Shown here in pieces: positions 36,048 to 43,544 of a stretch of DNA of 64,000 nucleotides. Positions within the stretch are counted from its first letter, which is position 1, and each line of letters opens with the position of its first letter. The position numbers were made by a program, and so were the translations under genes. The DNA is from Deltaproteobacteria bacterium (GTDB lineage: Bacteria > Desulfobacterota > Desulfobacteria > Desulfobacterales > Desulfatirhabdiaceae), in the NCBI GenBank assembly GCA_016219185.1, contig JACRBZ010000066.1:1-64000 (forward strand), given 5' to 3'. The notes below the pieces were generated by a model. That model searched no databases. It was not told the DNA's origin and saw nothing but the letters and a program-made list of their open reading frames with translations.

Positions 36048-36833
36048 TTATGCGCCTCCCAGATAGGCATCGATCACCTCGGGATGGTCCATGATCTCCA
36101 TTGGTGTTCCCGAAGCCAGTTGGGATCCGAAGTGCAGAACCAGAATCCGGTCTGCGATCTCCATGACCAGGTTCATATCATGTTCGACCAGAATTACCGT
36201 CACCCCGCGGGCGCGAATACGTTGAATCAGCTCTCCCAGGGCTTCCGTTTCCCGCATGTTGAGCCCGCCGGCAGGCTCATCCAGCAGCAGGAGCCTGGGA
36301 TCGGTGGCCATGGCCCTTGCGATTTCAAGGATCTTTTGTTTGCCCAGCGGTAGGATACCGGCCGGAAGGTTCGCCGAATCCCCCATCCCCACAAAGTCCA
36401 GATGCGATCTGGCTGTTTCCCGGATTTGCCGTTCTTCCCGGCGCATTGCCGGAAGCCTCAGTCCGGTTGCCCAGAATCCGCTTCGTGTTCTCGGATGCCG
36501 TCCCAGCATGATATTTTCCAATACGGTCATGGACTTAAAGAGCGCCACATGCTGAAAAGTGCGTGAGATGCCAAGCTGAGCGATCCTGTGGGGAAGCAGG
36601 CCGTTAATCCGCCTGCCTTCGAACAGAACATGACCGGATGTGGGCCGGATCAATCCGCTGATGCAGTGAAAAAGGGTTGTTTTCCCCGCGCCGTTTGGAC
36701 CGATCAATGCCTGAATGATTCCGGACGGCACGGCATATTGAATGCCCTTCAACGCAACAATACCGCCAAAATGCATCCGGACATCACGCATTTCAAGAAT
36801 GGGGGGAGAATCGGGAAAACAGGTTTCTTGCAT
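36048..36833 (-). CDS. livG: Branched-chain-type amino-acid ABC transporter ATPase LivG
   Basis: 261 residues with Walker A GPNGAGKT, the LivG-type signature LPLGKQKILEIARA and Walker B LLLLDEPAGGLN. It pairs with LivF to power the importer. It starts 6 nt after livM ends. Confidence 0.95.
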   Translation of the reverse strand: MQETCFPDSPPILEMRDVRMHFGGIVALKGIQYAVPSGIIQALIGPNGAGKTTLFHCISGLIRPTSGHVLFEGRRINGLLPHRIAQLGISRTFQHVALFKSMTVLENIMLGRHPRTRSGFWATGLRLPAMRREERQIRETARSHLDFVGMGDSANLPAGILPLGKQKILEIARAMATDPRLLLLDEPAGGLNMRETEALGELIQRIRARGVTVILVEHDMNLVMEIADRILVLHFGSQLASGTPMEIMDHPEVIDAYLGGA

Positions 36834-36839
36834 GGTGCG

Positions 36840-37817
36840 TTATCGTTTGCGAAAAGATGTCAGAATATTTTGAGAAACGCCGATGGTCTTTGGAACCAGG
36901 GAAGCCAGGCCCCCGGGTAAGAAAAGCGCCGCACACAGCAGCATTGCGCCATATACCAGAATTTCATAATCCGAAAAAACCTGAAGCCATTCATTTCCCG
37001 CAAAGGTCAGCAGAACCGCGCCAAGAATCGCCCCCCAGAGACTTTGCATTCCCCCCACCATGACCATCAGTACAAAACGGATGGACCACATGAGATTGAA
37101 AGATCCGGGATTCAGGCACGTGACGTAATGGGTATAAAAACTTCCGGCAAGGGCGGATAGGATCGCGCTGAATACGAAGATCTGGACCTTGTAACGGGCC
37201 GTTGGGACACCCATGGATTCAGCCGCCATTTCCTCTTCGTGAATGGCCCTGAGTCCGCGGCCGACCCTGGAGTGGATCACGTGAAGGCAGAAGAGCAGCG
37301 CCAGAAAAACGATCGCCCAGATCATGTAATACCATGTCAGATCACTGGTCAGCTTCCAGCCGGCAATTCGAAGCCCCGGAATATCGACCATGCCGGAAGG
37401 TCCGCCTGTCCATTTCACTTCTTCGCCCAGAACAATATGGACAATCACGCCAAAGCCCAGGGTAGCCATGGCCAGATAGTGTCCTTTGAGACGAAGGGCC
37501 GGAACACCGATGATCCAGGCGACCAGAGCGGATAAAGCTGCGCCCGCGGGCATGGCCATCCAGGGATTCCAACCCAGACGGCTGGTCAGGATTCCCGAGC
37601 TGTATGCACCGATTCCGAAAAAAGCCGCCTGGGCCATGGAAACCTGGCCGGCATAGCCCATGAGCATGCAGAGTCCAAGGCTCACCAGGCTGAAAATTCC
37701 GGCAAAGACCATCACATCCACGTAATGGGATATCGGCTTTATTTTCAGGGCGATTCCGGGAAAGACGGCAATCAATACCACCATTCCCGCAAAAACCCAT
37801 CGGTCGTTTTTATTCAT
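36840..37817 (-). CDS. livM: Branched-chain-type amino-acid ABC transporter permease LivM
   Basis: 325 residues, about nine membrane helices, with the LivM stretches MGYAGQVSMAQAAFFGIGAY and ALRLKGHYLAMATLGFG. It forms the membrane channel with LivH. ATG 37817 has only a weak upstream GGACC. Confidence 0.94.
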   Translation of the reverse strand: MNKNDRWVFAGMVVLIAVFPGIALKIKPISHYVDVMVFAGIFSLVSLGLCMLMGYAGQVSMAQAAFFGIGAYSSGILTSRLGWNPWMAMPAGAALSALVAWIIGVPALRLKGHYLAMATLGFGVIVHIVLGEEVKWTGGPSGMVDIPGLRIAGWKLTSDLTWYYMIWAIVFLALLFCLHVIHSRVGRGLRAIHEEEMAAESMGVPTARYKVQIFVFSAILSALAGSFYTHYVTCLNPGSFNLMWSIRFVLMVMVGGMQSLWGAILGAVLLTFAGNEWLQVFSDYEILVYGAMLLCAALFLPGGLASLVPKTIGVSQNILTSFRKR

Positions 37818-37848
37818 CTGGGTCCATTCATGAAAGTCTCGATAATTT

Positions 37849-38733
37849 TTAAAATTTTTTCAGTTTGGCCGCTTCGCTGCCAAACAGGCCTTCCGGCTTG
37901 AAAAAAAGCGCCAGGAGCAGGAAAATCAAGGCCACTGCATCCTTGTAGCCTGAAGAAAGATAGCCGGCGCAATAGGATTCGGCAAGGCCAAGAATGGTGC
38001 CCGCCAAAAGCGCCCCGTAAAAATTCCCCAGTCCCCCGAGTACGGCCGCGCCAAAGCCTTTCAAGCCCAGCATGGCGCCCCTGTCATAATCCATCAGGGA
38101 AATCGGGGTGATAATGACGCCGGCCGCAGCGCCGATTGCCGCGCTCAGGATGAAGGACAGAAGCACCATCCGCCGCACGGGAATACCCGCCATTCGGGCT
38201 GCGATGGGATTGTCGGCGCAGGCCAGCATGGCTTTGCCATAGAGGGATCTGCGGAAAAAAAACGTCAGCGCAATGACGACCAGGGAGCTCACCCCGAATA
38301 TCCAGAGGACTTGAGGCTGCAAGACTGCCCCGGCAATCATGATGGGGCCTCCCGTACTGAAAGCGGGCAGGCAATGCGGATCTTTCCCATATCCGAGCAT
38401 TGCTGAGCCCTTCAGGAGAATGGATACGGCAATCGTAATAATAATCAGGGAAAGAACACCGGCGTTTCTGGCCCTGCGGATGATAAACCGTTCCATGGCA
38501 AAGCCCACGCACCCGGTGGACAGAACCGCCAGGGCAAAAGCCGTGAATACCGGAAAGTGAAACGATCCGACAAAGAAGGCTGCAAACAGTCCGCCCAGCA
38601 TCACAAACTCGCCCTGGGCAAAGTTGATGATTTCGGTGACATTGTAAATGATATTATACCCGATGGCCACCATCGCATAGATGACGCCGACGGTAAGACC
38701 GCTGATCGCATACTGCAAAAGATCTGTTCCCAA
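37849..38733 (-). CDS. livH: Branched-chain-type amino-acid ABC transporter permease LivH
   Basis: About 295 residues from TTG 38733, preferred because GGGGGG stands six bases upstream and the protein then begins at the normal LivH N-terminus GTDLLQYAISGLTVG. A longer frame would overlap livK and adds a non-family extension. The characteristic NFAQGEFVMLGG and KGFGAAVLGGLGNFYGA segments are present. It partners LivM. Confidence 0.93.
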   Translation of the reverse strand: MGTDLLQYAISGLTVGVIYAMVAIGYNIIYNVTEIINFAQGEFVMLGGLFAAFFVGSFHFPVFTAFALAVLSTGCVGFAMERFIIRRARNAGVLSLIIITIAVSILLKGSAMLGYGKDPHCLPAFSTGGPIMIAGAVLQPQVLWIFGVSSLVVIALTFFFRRSLYGKAMLACADNPIAARMAGIPVRRMVLLSFILSAAIGAAAGVIITPISLMDYDRGAMLGLKGFGAAVLGGLGNFYGALLAGTILGLAESYCAGYLSSGYKDAVALIFLLLALFFKPEGLFGSEAAKLKKF

Positions 38734-38810
38734 CGCATTCCCCCCGGTTGCAGTGATTCCGGCTCTCTGCTTCGGTTGACACACGGAAAAGGCCGAAATG
38801 GGGCTATTGA

Positions 38811-39983
38811 TCAGGGTGCGAGCGCCCAATCCCCATTTTTCACCACGACCATTTCCAGATCGTCCTTGCCAAGACCATTGTGATCCTGAGGTGTAAAATT
38901 AAAGACGCCGTGCTGTCCGACAAAATGCTGCGTCTTTTCGATAAAATCCCGAATTTTTGTGCGATCCGGCCCCACGGATTTCAAGGCCGCAATGGCCAGG
39001 TTCAGGGAATCCCAGGCATGGCCGCCAAAAGAAGAAATGGGCTCTTTGTAACGCTCTTCATAAGCCTTGGTATATTCCATGATGACGTTTTTCTGCGGCT
39101 GGGCGTCTGCAAGGAGGGCTCCGACATTCACCCTGGCCAGGGGCAGCAGCACGCCTTCGGCTGCCGATCCGGAGAGCTCGAGATTTTTCCGGTTTCCGAA
39201 TCCATGACTCTGGAAGAGCGGGGTGGAACCCATGCCCAGGTCCCGCCAGTTTTTTACGGCCAGCACCTGAGTGGGTCCTATGGACCAGTTGACAATGGCC
39301 TGGGGCTGTACGCTCCGGATTTTGGTGAGCTGGGCCGAAAGATCCGTGTCCTGGGGGCCGTAACGTTCATCCGCGGCAATGACAATGCCATATTCCGGCG
39401 CAAGGCGCACCAATTCTTCACGGCCGCTGGCCCCGAACCCTGTGGAATCGGTCATGATCCCGATTTTTTGAATGCCTTTGGCTTTCATGTAATCGAACAT
39501 CTTTCCAGCCACGTGGCTGTCAGAGCCGGCAACCTTGAAAACCCATTTGCGGCTTTCAATCGGGGTTACGATTTTGTAACTGGCGGCGCAGGAAATCAGG
39601 GGAACCCCGGCATCTTCGGCAACACTGACAACGGCAAGGCTTTCTCCGCTTCGGGTCGGCCCGATAATCACGGGAACGTCATCTTTCTTGATAAGTTTTT
39701 TTACGGCAAGATTGCATTTGGTGGCATCGCTTTCATCATCGTAGACAATCAATTCGAGCGGATGCCCGTTGATTCCCCCTTTTTTGTTGACGTCTTCAAC
39801 AATCATTTCCGCGGTCTTTTTCTCCGGTTCTCCCAGAAAGGACCCGACCCCGGTGATGGAAAACACCGCACCGATCCGATAAGGCGATTCGGCTGTCCAT
39901 CCGCAAGGTGTTAGAGCGAAATGAAACAGCATTCCCCAGAAGAACAACCCGGCGACTCCCCACCATTGACGATATTGACGCAT
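38811..39983 (-). CDS. livK: Periplasmic substrate-binding protein of the LivK/Peripla_BP_6 family
   Basis: 390 residues from ATG 39983 with ribosome site AGGAGGTAAC. The signal peptide (WWGVAGLFFWGMLFHFALTP..GWTA) is followed by the type I periplasmic fold: IGAVFSITGVGSFLGEPEKK, GGINGHPLELIVYDDESD, IIGPTRSGESLAV. These receptors bind branched-chain or aromatic amino acids, amides or aromatic acids. The Tyr/His/Phe-rich attenuator leader directly upstream suggests an aromatic amino acid or analogue here (inference). Confidence 0.92.
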   Translation of the reverse strand: MRQYRQWWGVAGLFFWGMLFHFALTPCGWTAESPYRIGAVFSITGVGSFLGEPEKKTAEMIVEDVNKKGGINGHPLELIVYDDESDATKCNLAVKKLIKKDDVPVIIGPTRSGESLAVVSVAEDAGVPLISCAASYKIVTPIESRKWVFKVAGSDSHVAGKMFDYMKAKGIQKIGIMTDSTGFGASGREELVRLAPEYGIVIAADERYGPQDTDLSAQLTKIRSVQPQAIVNWSIGPTQVLAVKNWRDLGMGSTPLFQSHGFGNRKNLELSGSAAEGVLLPLARVNVGALLADAQPQKNVIMEYTKAYEERYKEPISSFGGHAWDSLNLAIAALKSVGPDRTKIRDFIEKTQHFVGQHGVFNFTPQDHNGLGKDDLEMVVVKNGDWALAP

Positions 39984-40030
39984 GTTACCTCCTGTTTCCT
40001 GTAAGATGTCAAAAAACCTGTTTGCGAGGC

Positions 40031-40058
40031 AAAAAAAAACCGTGGTTGAAAACCACGG
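40031..40058 (-). terminator. Leader terminator 2 upstream of livK
   Basis: The minus strand reads CCGTGGTT-TTC-AACCACGG followed by nine T. It is a perfect 8-bp stem with a U9 tract, lying 48 nt before the livK start and after its promoter, so it must be bypassed for expression. Confidence 0.88.
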
Positions 40059-40068
40059 CTCACAAAAC

Positions 40069-40110
40069 AAAAAAGCCGTGGACAGCCCGCTTCTGCGGTC
40101 TGCCCACGGC
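40069..40110 (-). terminator. Leader terminator 1 upstream of livK
   Basis: The minus strand reads GCCGTGGGCAGACCGC-AGAA-GCGGGCTGTCCACGGC and then TTTTTTG TTTT. The stem of about 16 bp has a few mismatches or G-U pairs. Its 5' arm also pairs with the upstream antiterminator arm at 40133-40143. Confidence 0.85.
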
Positions 40111-40143
40111 CTGATTTCAAGGGCGCGTTATTGGGCAGACCGC
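40095..40143 (-). promoter_or_regulatory. Antiterminator of the liv leader (attenuator)
   Basis: GCGGTCTGCCC (40143-40133) is perfectly complementary over 11 bp to GGGCAGACCGC (40105-40095), the 5' arm of terminator 1. The upstream arm overlaps the last codons of the leader peptide, so ribosome position decides which hairpin forms. When this pairing holds, the freed CCACGGC (40081-40075) can pair with GCCGTGG (40059-40053) and also break terminator 2. Confidence 0.8.
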
Positions 40144-40181
40144 CTGAAATAAGTATAATCGTAATGTAATGGATGGATCAT
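40128..40181 (-). CDS. Attenuator leader peptide, MIHPLHYDYTYFRRSAQ
   Basis: A 17-codon frame with ribosome site AAGGA five bases before ATG 40181 and TAA at 40130-40128. Codons 6-12 are His-Tyr-Asp-Tyr-Thr-Tyr-Phe. Stalling at the first or second Tyr codon would leave the antiterminator arm free; a ribosome at the stop codon would cover it and allow termination. This is the arrangement of amino-acid biosynthetic attenuators such as trpL and pheL, here controlling transport. Too short for routine ORF calling. An in-frame longer version could begin at ATG 40229, but that lies at the predicted transcript start. Confidence 0.8.
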   Translation of the reverse strand: MIHPLHYDYTYFRRSAQ

Positions 40182-40237
40182 GGTATCCTTGTCCCAAGCC
40201 GTGAAAAACTGACGGGCAAAAGCATTCATGCTTTCGC

Positions 40238-40267
40238 CGTATAGTAGATCAAACCTGTTTTTGTCAA
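40238..40267 (-). promoter_or_regulatory. Sigma-70-type promoter of the liv operon
   Basis: TTGACA at 40267-40262, an 18-bp spacer and TATACG at 40243-40238 on the minus strand. The expected start is near 40231, giving a leader of about 250 nt before livK. Confidence 0.7.
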
Positions 40268-40501
40268 GACAAAAGAAAAGCCGGGAACGGGAAAATGTTT
40301 CCGTAAGGCATCATCCGCAATATAATGATCCATGCGGTTTCAGTGAAGACCGGCCATCCGGCATTCGATGCATCGAATCCAGTAAAAAATTATGGCATGG
40401 ATTATGCTTTCTAATATTTTCAAAAGCACGGAAGCCATCCGGCTTTTTGTTCCCGACCCATTCATCGTGTGAAGGGTTTTTTATCAAAAGGAGGAAGAAA
40501 T

Positions 40502-40729
40502 ATGCAATTAAACATGGTTCCGATTCAAATCGAAGATGCCAATCTGGAGATCATGGCCAGAATCGTGAAGGCTGCATCGCATAAATATAATTGTGATGTG
40601 GAAATTGACTTCCGCAACGGCGTTCGAAAAGTGGTTTTCACGGGCGATGAAGAGATGAAGCCCTATATTGCCGGGGAGGTTCTGGATATTTTTGAGTCCA
40701 AAGAAGGAGACGCATGCAGTTACCAGTAA
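40502..40729 (+). CDS. Small conserved-looking alpha/beta protein (75 aa)
   Basis: 75 residues from ATG 40502 with an ideal ribosome site, AAAGGAGGAAGAAAT. The sequence (VPIQIEDANLEIMARIVKAA; NCDVEIDFRNGVRKVVFTGD; ending DACSYQ) reads as a compact alpha/beta fold. The charged beta strand and Cys near the end are the only features. No family is recognised; it is monocistronic and divergent from the liv operon. The gap at 40730-40920 holds only weak dyads. Confidence 0.7.
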   Translation: MQLNMVPIQIEDANLEIMARIVKAASHKYNCDVEIDFRNGVRKVVFTGDEEMKPYIAGEVLDIFESKEGDACSYQ

Positions 40730-40920
40730 TGCATGAATTCAAGATGTCGACAACGCCTTTGGAAAAAATAGCCTGCTGTCAGTTATTTGACTGCTGATTA
40801 TTTCATTCAGCGATTTTTCCGCAGGCGTTCAAGGGTGTGTTGGCTTCCTGAAATCCGAATACCTTCACTTATTATCATTGAAAACTCGGAACAACAGGGT
40901 GTCAGGTATTTCCCCTGTCT

Positions 40921-43542
40921 TCACCTGAGCTGATGAATGAAATACCCGAATGCCTCCAGCCGTTTTTTAACCTTATACAGATTTTGAGCAGGGATGAGGA
41001 CATGATAGCCTTCAGCTTTCAGGATACTTTTTTGTAAGACTTCGTCCCTGGCCATTAATTCAATCAGTTCCGGATGCTCCTTCAGCCGGAAAACCAACAG
41101 GGTTGGATCGGGGATGAGCGGATCAATCTTATTCAGAATGCCGGTTAAAAAATCCTCCCAGATCCGGGGCGGATTTGCCGACACCTGTTTTCTGAACAGC
41201 CCGATCTTGCCTTCGATATCCTTCTGGGTGTCGCAGGCTTTTAGAAACGAACCGCAGGTCACCTTGTAGCAGTTCTCGCTGATTTTATCCGCAAGCTGTC
41301 CCAGCACCATGGCCTTGAGCCGATCCTTTCCGTCCAGATTGATCAACAGCCGTTTGTCGTCGAGCACCAGATTGGCGCTCTCCATCTCGCCCTTGAAGGC
41401 GTGGTTTTTTACCAGACCTGCAATGTAAGCTCCCAAGGGAGTCATACGGATATATTGGAGTCCATCAAAAACAGAGAGATAATCCATCTCCTTTTTCTGA
41501 ATGCGGTCGTTTTTGGGGGAACTGTAGGCGATGTCCACAATCCCAAACGCCGCAAGCAGAAACATGAAACCTTTAAAAAACGGTGAGATCACCGCTTCCT
41601 GATAGATTGATGCGGTGATACCCGTAGTCCGATATTTATAATATCGATTTCCATCGTCTCGAATGTCAAAAGCCAGATAGTTATTTGCAAACGATCTGTC
41701 CACAATGTCCAGATCCATCTCCCGGTAACGGCAATAGTCGAGCAGTTTATGAACGGAATACCACTGGCCCGGCAGAAGCGCTGTCAGCAGGTTGCGCAGG
41801 GATGTTCGAACGGCCTGCTCGTTTTTTACTTGGTTTTGTTCATGATATCCACCTTGTAAATTATGGATCCCCTTGAGATGAAAAAGCAGCCGGTTTAAGC
41901 GGTAGCCTTTGTACGGGCGGACTTCCATGAAAAAGCCATCAAAAACGTTTTTCAAGAATTCCGGAGCGCTCTGGGTTTCCTTGATGGATTGATCCTGAAG
42001 AAAATCAATGATCAAAGCGGTGTTCAGATGCTCCAGTTCTGCATTTTTATCGGAATAAAATTCATGAATCTGACAATACGCCGTCATCTCCTTGACGGAT
42101 GTTTTCAGTATTTTTGCCTTGTTTTTTGAATATTTCAGGTTCCCCTGCGCGATATAGGTGCAAAGCAGGTGGATTTGACGGAGTATCTGAGATCCATCTT
42201 GATATATGAAATCGGTTTTTTCAATGGCGTCCAGACCCGTCAGGTGGTATCCATCGGGAGGCGGCAGGTAGTTTTTTAACAGGACCCGAACGGGATCTGG
42301 AAGAAACAACATGGTGGCGTATATATCGTAAGATACGTATCGATAGTTATAATTTTTTTGAAACGGAATGATCGTATAGCAGGGGTTGAACGTTTCCACG
42401 AATACGGATTTGCCATTTCTTCTTTCTTCAGACTTGATGAGAATCGGCGGGTCGAGCGGCTCCGTGAAGGACTGGACGGCATGCCCCCCTTTTTCCCAGG
42501 TCAACCGGTTTAAAACCTGAATAACGCCCCGGGGAAGGAGGGACAATAATTTTTCAAACAGATCTTTTCGGGAAAACGCCTGGGAAAGGGCCCACACAAG
42601 TTGCCTCTTTGTCAGTTTGCTGACAGCAAACGCACCCTTTACCTGAAAATCGGTTTCCTGATACAAGGAACTGAGATAGCGGCTATAAATGGCCTTGAGC
42701 CCATCCATCGGGTAGCTGTCAATGATGACGGTTTCCAGAGGGGACAGTTCAGCGGGAATGGGAATTGCCGTGTTTTTTTGCTCTGCCGCAAACATACCTT
42801 GCTGCGCCGGGGGAGGCAGGACATTGATGGTTGCGGTGAATTTTGCCATTCCTGTCAGGTTGCCATCCTTTTGCAATTTCACAAGAAGTTCCCGGGCCCA
42901 GACAGATTTTTGATGGGAGAGAATGAAAACGATTCTTGTGCGAACCTCGGGAAGCGGGTGATTTGCGGCTTCTTCAATGAATTGCTGGACGCTTTTATCC
43001 TCTGGCCCAATCAAGCTGGCACAAAGGACGATATTATAATAAAACTGCCAGGGATTCCGTTTGTCCCGAAATTCCAGTAGCATCGGTAGAATGGATTTTC
43101 CAACCTGCTGAGCGGCATGCAGCGCCCATTGATGAACCATTTGATTCAGGGGGTGATTTATCTCACAGCCAAGATTTAACACCAGAAGCCGATGCATGGC
43201 GTTTACATCGAATGATTTCTGTTTTTCGGCAATGCCAACGGCTTCAGAATACCGGCTCAGTATTGCAAGGCGCCATCGCAGCGCTTCGTCCCCGGACAAC
43301 GCACGGATATAATGGGAATAATGCCATGTTGCGATATCCTGTTTGGCGGCAAAATCGCGATAAACCGTTTCTGCGCATTGGATGCATACCCTGCCGGCGG
43401 GTGTTTCACAGGAGAATCCCTGAATGTTTTTTAAACACACTTTGCAGCGACGGCCGTTATCGTTCCAGTTGCCGGCATTATCGAAAACCTCGATATGCTT
43501 GCGTAGTTTTATGAGATGTTTCTGCTGCGTGATCGATACCAT
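40921..43542 (-). CDS. Large protein of unknown function with an N-terminal zinc ribbon, partner of the SNF2 helicase
   Basis: 873 residues. A four-Cys zinc-binding motif (C33-x2-C36 ... C53-x2-C56) opens the protein; the next part (about 90-260) is helical with HEAT-like spacing (HPLPEVRTRIVFILSHQ). The rest is a long mixed region without recognised motifs, with CSFLK-like and winged-helix-like stretches near the C-terminus. ATG 43542 follows GGGAGTCTGAAC and starts 2 nt after the SNF2 gene stop, so the two are co-translated. It probably supplies nucleic-acid or target binding for the helicase; this is inferred only from the pairing. Confidence 0.8.
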   Translation of the reverse strand: MVSITQQKHLIKLRKHIEVFDNAGNWNDNGRRCKVCLKNIQGFSCETPAGRVCIQCAETVYRDFAAKQDIATWHYSHYIRALSGDEALRWRLAILSRYSEAVGIAEKQKSFDVNAMHRLLVLNLGCEINHPLNQMVHQWALHAAQQVGKSILPMLLEFRDKRNPWQFYYNIVLCASLIGPEDKSVQQFIEEAANHPLPEVRTRIVFILSHQKSVWARELLVKLQKDGNLTGMAKFTATINVLPPPAQQGMFAAEQKNTAIPIPAELSPLETVIIDSYPMDGLKAIYSRYLSSLYQETDFQVKGAFAVSKLTKRQLVWALSQAFSRKDLFEKLLSLLPRGVIQVLNRLTWEKGGHAVQSFTEPLDPPILIKSEERRNGKSVFVETFNPCYTIIPFQKNYNYRYVSYDIYATMLFLPDPVRVLLKNYLPPPDGYHLTGLDAIEKTDFIYQDGSQILRQIHLLCTYIAQGNLKYSKNKAKILKTSVKEMTAYCQIHEFYSDKNAELEHLNTALIIDFLQDQSIKETQSAPEFLKNVFDGFFMEVRPYKGYRLNRLLFHLKGIHNLQGGYHEQNQVKNEQAVRTSLRNLLTALLPGQWYSVHKLLDYCRYREMDLDIVDRSFANNYLAFDIRDDGNRYYKYRTTGITASIYQEAVISPFFKGFMFLLAAFGIVDIAYSSPKNDRIQKKEMDYLSVFDGLQYIRMTPLGAYIAGLVKNHAFKGEMESANLVLDDKRLLINLDGKDRLKAMVLGQLADKISENCYKVTCGSFLKACDTQKDIEGKIGLFRKQVSANPPRIWEDFLTGILNKIDPLIPDPTLLVFRLKEHPELIELMARDEVLQKSILKAEGYHVLIPAQNLYKVKKRLEAFGYFIHQLR

Positions 43543-43544
43543 GT

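Noticed and set aside
38880-39914. 344-codon plus-strand open frame
   Set aside because: Antisense to livK; no start signal and no domain.
40031-40267. T-box or metabolite riboswitch as explanation of the liv leader
   Set aside because: No T-box AGGGUGGNACCGCG-like element or specifier stem was seen; the short translated frame overlapping the antiterminator explains the structure better.
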